The translations under genes were made by a program, and so were the position numbers. Shown here piece after piece: positions 36,091 through 44,862 of a stretch of 64,000 nucleotides of DNA; within the stretch, counting starts at the first letter, position 1; the number at the start of each line of letters is the position of its first letter. The notes under the pieces were generated by a model. The model saw nothing but the letters and a program-made list of their open reading frames with translations, was not told where the DNA came from and ran no database searches. This stretch comes from Puffinus mauretanicus. Its lineage: Eukaryota > Chordata > Aves > Procellariiformes > Procellariidae. The DNA lies in NCBI GenBank assembly GCA_023333565.1, contig JAJKFH010002438.1, positions 1,426,001 to 1,490,000 of the forward strand. Reading direction: 5' to 3'.

Positions 36091-39074
36091 TGAAAATGTG
36101 GCCGGTTAAGACACAAAGACAAATTAGCCTTGAAAATAAGCCCCTTGTTTAAACGTTAGCTGTAAATGGAAGATGGCTTTCTGAAAGCCTTTAAAAATAA
36201 ATAGAGCATCCTGGTAGGAAGGCCAGTACTCGCATGGAGTTGTCCCCTGCCAGACCTCTAGGACCCCTATTTTGCAGGGCTCAAACACCTCCTGGACTTC
36301 AGTGTATCAACTCTTGCATCTCCCCTCTGAACAAACAGCATTTTGGCTTCATTTCCTAAAATGTTAGGCTTCATGTAATGACAATGTCTGTTCATCTTCC
36401 AACTCCCACCTGCACATTCCCCCCCACCCACCCCCATGATTTTGGAACCCAATTAAAAGTTTCAGACAAATTCAACCAGAGTTGAATTCTCTGACACATG
36501 TCATTCCTGCAACTTTTATAGAAATTGGCACCAGGATAGAAAAGAGAATCAAATTACTGTCTCCATGAAGGCGGGCAGCAGTAATCCAGCCCTTGTGCTC
36601 TGCAAGCTACATCTGGCAGGTCAGCTGTGGCATGTGCCACGCTGGAGTACTTATTTGCCCAACCTCTCGTTGCTCACCATGTTTTAGCAAAGAGGACACA
36701 GAAACATGGGATATTGCAGACATTGCCCTAGGAAGGTCATTCAGGACATCTGTGGCAGACCCGTACCTCCCAGCATACTACTCTTGAGCCAGGGGACCAC
36801 CCTTCTTGTAAGGCATGTATAGCATGTAGCATATAGAGAGGTTTTTTTTTCATGTAATTACATAGACCAGTGAAATCCCCCCCACGCTGCAGCACCAAGC
36901 CTGGGTGTTGCATGGTGATGGCAAGGGCTTCCTTCCCCCAGCAGGTTCTCCACCAAGAGGTGTGGGAGGGGGAAGCCACATGTACACAGAGGGGACACGC
37001 CTCAAGAGAAAGTGTGGGCACACAGGAAGGCATTTTCTGGGGTCCCCCCTCCTTGGTTTTGGGTTACAGACATCAAGACTCAAGAAGAGTGCCTTGTGTC
37101 AGACCTGGTGGTGGCATTTACTGCATTGTTTCTGAGACCTGACCTCCTTCACTGCAGCGAGCGTAGCTCCTGTGAGAGCACACTTATGCCAGCAGCCGCG
37201 CTTATCTCCACCCTTGGATGCGAGTCATCTCCATTGACGGAGAACGGGGGCCCAGCTTCTCAAATGCATTAAGGCACCTGAGCACCAAAGAGCTCTGGGC
37301 TTCAGTGATTTGCTTCAATCGGACCAGAGAGCTGAGGCAGAGTTTCACAGTGCTTTCTAACCATAGGAGCCACGTTGGCTGTCTGCAGTGGGTTATTCTT
37401 CGCCTCACAGTCATCTGAAGCTATGAGCTGTCATACAATGCGATCTGCTCCCTTCCCTCCAAAGAGATTTGTCTTCATCCCTGAAGAGGAGCAGGTTGCT
37501 GACTGTTACAAGGGGTGGAGAAGCAGGCTACTTAAATCTCTCTTGAAAGGGGAAAATATGCAGAATAAAAGATGAAGGTCAGTTTTAAAAAACATCTCAA
37601 GGCATCAAATTGTGAAATATGTGACTAAATCTTTTTCAACAGTACCATGACAAATATCCCAAAGCTATTACATTTTTCCCTACACTAGCACAACCTGAAG
37701 TTCTGTAAGGAGGTGGCTGCAGAAACAACGCATTCAATAACTCTGGATCTGACAGGCAAGGTTTCTCCTTTGCCCAGTGATTTTAAGGAACCAGCTTATC
37801 CCTACATTTTTGGACTCGGCTAAAATGAAGAATCTGGAATTGTGGATATCTCTTCCACCTCCAGCTCCTGAATTCACTCTACAGTTGAGCAGGGTAAAAT
37901 CCCAACCAAACACTAGGAGCTAGTTATGATTTGTGGTGCCCTTGAAAAAATTTTAGGTTTTTCCTGAGGTCTGCAAGTCTCAGGGTAATAACCACATGTA
38001 GGGAACCATCTGTGCACATGTATATGATCTATGGCTTCAAGGTACACTTGCAAACTTACCTACAGGTTTGCCACTTTCTACTATTTAGGTGAATAAATTT
38101 CATAACGCAAGAGGAAAAAAAAAATAGATCATTATTCACTGCAGGTTGTCAAGAGATAAGAAGAACAATTTTTAAAAGGAACTTAGTGGACAGATGGTTA
38201 AAACTACAGAATTGTGGTTTTGTTTCAAGGCCTAAAGCTATGATGTTAGCAAAAGAAAAGAGTTTATTAGCTGTCTTTTTTTTTTCCCCCTATACTTTAA
38301 GAGAAATAGGTGCTACAATTGGTTAATAAAGTAACTGCTTACAATCACTCAGCAAAAACCTATTATGGCAAACTCTGGATTAATAGAAAAATTGATACCG
38401 GTAAGAAGACATAAAGCACTTGCAGACTGGTATAGAGAGGGATCCTCCAATTCCAGTGTTATCACTGGCATTGCTTTGACAGGGATAATATAAGCATAGA
38501 TATGCCATGCCATGCCATGGTGGGTCACCATCGTTAGAGGCTGGTACTTGCTGGGGCTGCTTGAGGTTCTGGTAATGCAATGTGGTAGGAAAACCCTCTG
38601 CTAAAAGCACATTATGTTGACTGTTCATGGACATACAGAACCTGATAGGCACCTATTGTCCTCAACAGGAGACATGGCTTTGGAGGCCGAGAAGAAGGCG
38701 GCATTATCAATGGTATGAACAAAGGCAATACAGAGCTCAGGGTTAATTGCAAGACTTGGTTTCAGCTGGTACAGAGCTTATATTTCTTATTAAATTTATT
38801 TCCTTTTTTTTTTTTTCTTCAATGAGAAAACAGGAGCTCTAGTTTTCAGTGAAGTGAAAGTAGATTTCCCATGTATTGCTACCACTAAAAATCAAAGTCC
38901 TTCCTCCAGTCACCTGTGACATTTGTCAGAGATCAAAATCCCGATATGAATTTTGATTTGCCTTCTTGCATCACAGATGTGTGTTTGAGTGAAATGACAA
39001 CTGCCGAGAGGTCACTTACTTAAGCAAAAGTGTATACACAGAAAACTGTTTGATCAAAAGGAGTTAAAGTCTTA
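36091..39074. other. Unassigned DNA, no gene seen
   Basis: No domain, repeat family or RNA gene was recognised. A further C-rich tract at 36419-36435 (C7, ACCC, ACCCCC) is potentially G-quadruplex-forming on the minus strand. A short ATGCC tandem repeat ending in CCATGG lies at about 38502-38520. A minus-strand donor at 38059 (TAG then GTAAGTTTG) pairs with an acceptor at 38139, but the intervening 79 bases include a T-rich run, so no exon is called. Confidence 0.5.
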
Positions 39075-39394
39075 TATCGGGTTTGCGTGGCAAGGTTTTG
39101 GTAGCAGGGGGGCTACAGCAGTGGCTTCTGTGAGAAGCTGCCAGAAGTTTCCCCCTTGTCCGATACAGCCAATGCCACCGGCTCCAGGACAGACCCGCTG
39201 CTGGCCAAGGCCAAGCCCATCAGCAATGGTGGTAGCGCCTCTGGGATAAGGTGTTTAAGAAGGGGAAAAGAAAACTGTGCAACTGCAGCCAAAAAGCGGA
39301 GTGAGAATATGTGAGAGAAACAACCCTGCAGACACCAAGGTCAGTGAAGAAGGAGGCGGAGGAGGTGCTCCAGGCGCCGGAGCAGAGATTCCCC

Positions 39395-39770
39395 TGCAGC
39401 CTGTGGTGAAGACCATGGTGAGGCAGGCTGTCCCCCTGCAGCCCATGGAGGTTAACGGTGGAGCAGATGTCCACCTGCAACCCATGGATGACCCCACACC
39501 AGAGGAGGTGGCTGCCCGAAGGAGGCTGTGACCCTGTGGGAAGCCCACGCTGGAGCTGGCTCCTGGCAGGACCTGTAGCCCTGTGGAGAGAGGAGACCAC
39601 ACTGGAGCAGGTTTGCTGGCAGGACCTGTGACCCTGTGGGGGACCCACGCTGGAGCAGTCTGTTCCTGAAGGACTGCACCCCGTGGAAGGGACCCACGCT
39701 GAAGCAGTTCATGAAGAACTGTAGCCCGTGGGAAGGGCTCACGTTGGAGAAGTTCGTGGAGGACTGTCTG
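39395..39770 (+). repeat. Tandem array of 39-53 bp units inside the LTR
   Basis: A core of the form CTGYAGCCCRTGG recurs with starts at 39395, 39437, 39476, 39526, 39573, 39626, 39674 and 39719, plus a degenerate one at 39764, so spacing is 42, 39, 50, 47, 53, 48, 45 and 45. From the fourth core to the seventh, the core is followed by a conserved block of the form CCCACGCTGGAGCAG. The last two full units are both 45 bp (15 codons) and read as a peptide repeat, DCTPWKGPTLKQFMK then NCSPWEGLTLEKFVE. The first units read LQPV, LQPM, LQPM in another frame. Indels between units break a single continuous frame. Confidence 0.85.
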
Positions 39771-39983
39771 GAACAGGGGAAGACAGTGAGGAGGAAGGAG
39801 CAGCAAAGACAACGTGTGATGAACTGACCTCAACCCCCATTCCCCGTCTCCCTGTGCTGTTAGGTGGGGAGGAGGTAGAGAAAATCAGGAGTGAAGTTGA
39901 GCCCGGGAAGAAGGGAGGGTTGGGGGGAAGGTGTTTTTAAGATTTGGTTTTATTTCTCATTATCCTACTCTGATTTGATTGGT

Positions 39984-39989
39984 AATAAA
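39984..39989 (+). promoter_or_regulatory. LTR polyadenylation signal AATAAA
   Basis: AATAAA lies within GGTAATAAATTAAATT about 190 bases before the LTR end. It is followed by a T-rich stretch and TGTTTTGCCTGTG. It is the likely 3'-end signal of the element and could truncate host transcripts reading on the plus strand. Confidence 0.6.
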
Positions 39990-40819
39990 TTAAATTATTT
40001 TTTTTTCCCCAAGTCAAGTCTGTTTTGCCTGTGACAGTAATTGGCAAATCATCTCTCCCTGTCCTTATCTTGACCCACGAGCTTTTTTGTTACATTTTTC
40101 TCTCCCCTGTCCAGCTGAGGAAGGGGAGCGATAGAGCGGCTTTGGTGGGAACCTGGCATCCAGCCAAGGTCAACCCACCACAAGTCTTTACCTCAATTTA
40201 CAAGGACTTAATAAAACAAGTTCTGCTATTGTTTCGGCAGGAAAATAGTCAATTAAAGTTGATGGTACAACCATAAGCAATGACATGACCAGAATCATAC
40301 CCATCTACAAGACCCTTACCCATCCAAGAAACCAATGGAGAACCCAACAAGCATCTCTGGAACTTGAGATATAGCAAAGTTTATGCCATGCTTGTAAATG
40401 TTTAACCTTTAAATTTAAAGGACAATGAGCTTTCAGTGGTGTGAAAATAGTAGGTGATGTGAGAGTTTGAAAAGCCATCTGAGTTTATTGAATTTCCTTC
40501 ATCCATTCTTGTGTTCCTCATGCATCTCAGCTGTTTGCTGGAACTTAGGTGATTAGTTTCAAGTGTTAGTCACAGAAATCAAATTTACATTATGAATGGC
40601 CATGGCAGAAGTGCTTCTGCTTTAATCCACAAAGGAGGAACCACTTCGTACAACAAACTGCAACAAAGCAACACAGCTGGGATGTCTCAGATGCCCAACA
40701 AAGCTATAGAGAATTACACAAAAAGAAATATTCACATAATTCAAACAGACAAATTTGAGGACCTATGTTTTGTTTGTAGCATATCCCCAAAGAAGATAAA
40801 AGCCTGATGCCAACAAGTA

Positions 40820-40844
40820 AATTATTCACTGTGAATTATTCACT
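40820..40844 (+). repeat. Short direct repeat AATTATTCACT x2
   Basis: Two perfect copies of AATTATTCACT are separated by three bases (40820-40830 and 40834-40844). The spacer GTG extends the second copy to GTGAATTATTCAC, which is itself close to a palindrome. This is probably a local duplication. Confidence 0.75.
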
Positions 40845-41799
40845 CAGCTTTAAAAAAAGACCTGGAAGGAACTTATTGCATTAGCTCTTCTCCTCACCTT
40901 CCTATGCTCCTTTCCATCAACCCAATTGCTCTAAAAATCACTTGCCATGCCTGACAAATAGATCCCAGCAGGGCTGGGACTGTTTCTTTTGAAAACTCTC
41001 TTAGAAGCTTTTGATAATTATAATTGCAGTGATAAGGATGACTCTCCAAGCTGCCAAAGAAATACTATATAGGAAGAGAAATGTCATTCCTGGAGCCAGT
41101 AGACTGTCAAATGAAGCCACCGCATGTGGATATATGAGGAGAAGGGTCAGCCTCTTCCTCCACCCCTCTCTGGAGGGAGAAGTTAGTGAAGGGTTTCCTA
41201 CCAAGGGTTTGGGAAAGTATTTTCTTGCCTTCCTCAATGAGGAGGTATTACAGAAAATATTGCTAGAAATCTATCCAGGTTAGGTGGACATCTAGATTAT
41301 AACACAGGCTAAGAGAAGTATTAATCTCAAACTCAACTCTAATTTCAACAGTTTAGCTGTTGATTGGCACACATTTCCCTTGCCTTGCTTTTTTTGGCAA
41401 CTGTTCACTAAGAAAATAGTGCTGTTCATGAGTGGCATAAACCAGAGGCTCTGCCTCCATCCGAATGCTGAGTGCTTCCCTGATTGAACTTCTCTGGATC
41501 ATTTGTCTTTAGAGCTGTGCAAGCAACCCACAGGCTGCTCATTGCTAATCAGTCCCACTCCCAAGATGAGTTATGTTGGAACACTAATTAGCTTTGATAG
41601 GCACTGCTTTGGAATAATGAGTCCTAGAAATATCTTCTTATTGTAAGGAGAAGTGTGAGATAGCACAGACCTTTCCTGGTATACCACCATAGCTAGAGGC
41701 AGAGATATTTCGTGAACCCTCTGAAGACACTTCTTCATGACGGTGACTATCACTGGAGAGCAGAGATCCTTGCAAGAAAAGGTCATTGCCTCTCCACAA

Positions 41800-41925
41800 G
41801 TGTGAGGGTGAGACCTGGCAAAGCAAGAAGACTTGTCCAGAGTCCCCTAGCAGACAGCTGCCTGGGCCAGGAAAAGAACTGAGGCTTCTTGTGGCCTCTG
41901 TGCCAACCACAAGGCAATGCCCAGC
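41800..41925 (-). mobile_element. MIR SINE relic (minus strand)
   Basis: Blocks in order are GAAGACTTGTCCAGAGTCCC, then GCCTGGGCCAGGAAAAGAAC, then TGAGGCTTCTTGTGGCCTCT, then GCCAACCACAAGGCAATGCC. They match antisense MIR: TTGCCCAAGGTCAC, GGCAGAGCCAGGAATAGAACC, CAGGTCTCCTGACTCC and AACCACTAGACCA. The last block corresponds to the tRNA-like 5' part, so most of the element is represented. Confidence 0.7.
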
Positions 41926-43524
41926 CTTAGAGCCCTTTCAAGAGACCTAAGCAGGCCAGGAGAAGTTCCTTTATGTAAGTATGAGAACTGGAGTCCAGAG
42001 GGAGTTATGCCAGTAGTAAGAGTTCAAAGTAACAGGCTTACAGAAGTATACCATAGTCACATACAAGAAATGTGTTGGAAGTGGGGTGGCTTCCCATCAG
42101 AAGCAGTGAATGGACTCTGACGTATGAGCAGACCTACTGCTCTTGCACAAGACCAGCTGCCTCAGGTGCTACTGCCTCTCTCAATTTTGAGATGAGGTTG
42201 GTCTACTTTTTTCTGCCTCTCAATGTGAGAAAGACTCCTGTCTTGCAGGTCCCCCTTCAGCCTGTGCTGTGCAAGATTTTGGGAATCCCGGTAGTCTGCA
42301 CCTGATATCTGGGAGGCAAAGCATCTCCTGCTGAGCTCTGGTCAGTGTGAGCTGACACCCAGCAGCACCTCCTGCATCTCCTGTCCATCAGTACCAGGCT
42401 TCTGTTCTGAACACAGCCTTGGACATCAATTATTGCTGTCCTGAACAGGGCAGGTTTAACCAGACATAGCAACTTCCATCGTCGTTCCTGAGCGGCTGTT
42501 TCAGCCCACGGCTGAGTTGACCTCTGTAACTGCTTGGCACTCGTACATCTCAGACCTATCTATGACTTTTGTTTGAGCTCCCATTCCCCAGTATACCCCC
42601 ACCCAGTTATCACAGCCCACACCGAGCAAGCCACAAGAGCCCAATTCCCAGCAAAACTCTGAACTTCCTCTACTTCATGAAACAGCCTGTGGCATTTAAA
42701 CCTGTTGCAAGAAAAGATGTAGATTAAAAGAAAAACCTAACATAAAGGTATTCCAAAAGCTGACCTCCAATGTTCTGTGCCAGCTTATATTCTATTTAAT
42801 TTAGGATACAAGAACTTAACACTAATGGTGCACTGGGACAAGCTTAATTTTAAAAAACGGAAGGTTAACAACTAGAAAATAAACATGTCATAATTCAAAG
42901 TACGACTTAACAGCACCATAGTAATTAACATTCAATAGCCACTTTACTCAATTTGAAAGCCCTGGGTTTCATATTATGATTTTTTAATATTAGTTTGACA
43001 TTTATAAGATGATGGTCTCAGCAGACTCAGATATCATCATTCCAGCTGAACACAGAGGCTAAATACAGGGTGTGGAGTCTGCAAGTGTGCATCACTGCTG
43101 CAGTTATATTTGTTTTCTGAAAACGCATTCCCCAGTGCTGTCGCATGATCTGTAGGGCTATACTTGTGCTACTTGACCTAATCTGCACTTGTGCAAGTGC
43201 AATCTTAGTGAAATAAACCAGCAGTTTTCAACTAATTCCATTTTCAACTTTTTTTTTTTCTTCTAGTATTTGTTTAAACTTCTCTCATCAAGAAGTTCCT
43301 CTTCTACAGTCAAACTCTGCATAGCTGTGCTGAAAAACGTATCAGGTTTTGTTTTTCTGCACATTTTTAACTTCCAGTCTACATTTATTCATAACCAGTT
43401 CTTAATCTTTGTGCCGACACTGTATTTCAACTGAAGTAGATCTAGCTCCTAACGATTTATCTCTAGATCTATTTGAGATAACAAAATTTCTTCTGAGCCT
43501 TTGTTTTGCCCTCTATGGGTTTTA

Positions 43525-44862
43525 GAATCATAGAATCAGTTAGGCTGGAAAAGACCTTTAAGATCATCAAGTCCAACCATAAACCTAACACTGCCAAGTC
43601 CACCACTAAACCATGTCCCTAAGCACCTCATCCACACGTCTTTTAAATACTTCCAGGGATGGTGGCTCAACCACTTCCCTGGGCAGCCTGTTCCAATGCT
43701 TGATAACCCTCTCAGTGAAGAAATTTTTCCTAAAGTCCAATCTAAACCTCCCTTGGCACAACTTGAGGCCATTTCCTCTTGTCCTATCACTTGTTACTTT
43801 GGAGAAGAGACCAACACCCACCTCACTACAACCTCCTTTCAGGTAGTTGTAGAGCGCGATGAGGTCTCCCCTCAGCCTCCTCTTCTCCAGACTAAACAGT
43901 GCCAGTTCCCTCAGCTGCTCCTCATAAGACTTGTGTTCCAGGCCCTTCACCAGCTTCGTTGCCCTCCTCTGGACACGCTCCAGCACCTCCATGTCCTTCT
44001 TGTAGTGAGGGGCCCAAAACTGAACACAGGATTCGAGGTGCGGCCTCACCAGTGCCGAGTACAGGGGCACAATCACCTCCCTACTCCTGCTGGCCACACT
44101 ATTTCTGATGCAGGCCAGGATGCCGTTGGCCTTCTTGGCCACCTGGGCACACTGCTGGCCCATGTTCAGCCGGCTGTCAACCAGCACCCCCAGGTCCTTT
44201 TCCTCTGGGCAGCTTTCCAGCCACTCTTCCCCAAGCCTGTAGCGTTGCCTGGGGTTGTTGTGGCCGAAGTGCAGGACCCGGCACTTGGCCTTGTTGAACC
44301 TCATACAGTTGGCCTCGACCCATCGATCCAGCCTGTCCAGGTCCCTCTGCAGAGCCTTCCTACCCTCCAGCAGATCAACACTCCCGCCCAGCTTGGTGTC
44401 ATCTGCAAACTTACTGAGGGAGCACTCGATCCCCTCGTCCAGATCGTTGATAAAGATATTGAACAGGACCGGCCCCAGTACTGAGCCCTGGGGAACACCG
44501 CTCGTGACCGGCCGCCAACTGGGTTTAACTCCATTCGCCACAACTCTTTGGGCCTATCCATCCAGCCATTTTTTTACCCATCAAAGAGTACGCCCATCCA
44601 ACCCATGAGCAGCCAGTTTCTCCAGGAGAATGCTGTGGGAAATGGTGTCAAAGGCTTTACTAAAGTCTAGGTAGACAACGTCTACAGCCTTTCCCTCATC
44701 CACTAAGCGGGTCACCTTGTCATAGAAGGAGATCAGGTTAGTCAAGCAGGAGCTGCCTTTCATAAACCCACGCTGGCTGGGCCTGATCCCCTGGTTGTCC
44801 TGTACATGCGGTGTAATGGCACTCAAGATGACCTGCTCCATAACCTTCCCCAGCACTGGGGA
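43525..44862 (-). mobile_element. CR1 LINE, young 5'-truncated copy (minus strand)
   Basis: This is the longest CR1 in the window, about 1.34 kb, in minus orientation. It begins (at its high-coordinate end) just before GKVMEQVIL. It covers RT blocks A, B and C and the C-terminal part, then the 3' UTR, and ends in ATTCTATGATTC at 43525-43536. It is the closest relative here of the 14.46 kb and 49.0 kb copies. No flanking duplication is apparent, which is usual for CR1. Several long open frames on the plus strand here are antisense shadows. Confidence 0.97.
43606..44862 (-). pseudogene. CR1 reverse transcriptase fragment with two in-frame stops
   Basis: A single frame runs from about 44862 down to the terminal stop at 43608-43606. 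The order of motifs is GKVMEQVIL, block A VVYLDFSKAFDTISH, block [12 protein letters not shown], block C FADDTKL with both catalytic aspartates, then [16 protein letters not shown] and [18 protein letters not shown] near the C terminus. Only two lesions interrupt it: TGA at 44583-44581 (after GLDGRTL) and TAG at 44556-44554, both between blocks A and B. There is no frameshift in about 417 codons. The N-terminal half of ORF2, including the endonuclease, is missing through 5' truncation, so it is inactive regardless. Confidence 0.95.

Larger units (their letters stand above)
39075..40182 (+). mobile_element. Solo LTR of an avian endogenous retrovirus (ERVL-like)
   Basis: This is an LTR of about 1.1 kb with no retroviral coding region on either side, so it is a solo LTR left by recombination between two LTRs. 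It starts TATCGGGTTTGCGTGG (canonical TG apparently mutated to TA) and ends in CCACCACA. A 6-bp repeat AGTCTT occurs at 39068-39073 and directly after the LTR at 40183-40188, consistent with a target-site duplication apart from one extra base at 39074. A polyadenylation signal AATAAA lies at 39984-39989, fixing plus orientation. The interior holds an unusual tandem array (39395-39770). From memory this LTR type is widespread in birds; ERVL membership is my best guess, not verified. Confidence 0.88.
40183..43524. other. Unassigned DNA with one MIR relic, no gene seen
   Basis: Apart from the MIR relic at 41800-41925 and a small direct repeat at 40820-40844, nothing was recognised. The donor-like GTAAGTAT at 41976 lies just after the MIR and lacks a convincing acceptor. 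Confidence 0.5.

Noticed and set aside
38060..38138. Minus-strand exon between an acceptor at 38139 and a donor at 38059
   Set aside because: Both splice motifs are good, but two frames stop at once and the sequence begins with a long pyrimidine run, so the true acceptor could be elsewhere. Not strong enough to list.
39255..39833. 192-codon minus-strand frame across the first LTR
   Set aside because: It covers the GC-rich tandem array, where several frames on both strands are open because of repeated composition. It begins at a non-ATG codon and matches nothing known.
43696..44484. 262-codon open frame on the plus strand
   Set aside because: It lies exactly antisense to the CR1 reverse transcriptase, whose minus-strand frame has the real RT motifs. 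The same antisense shadow appears as a 182-codon frame at 14606-15154.
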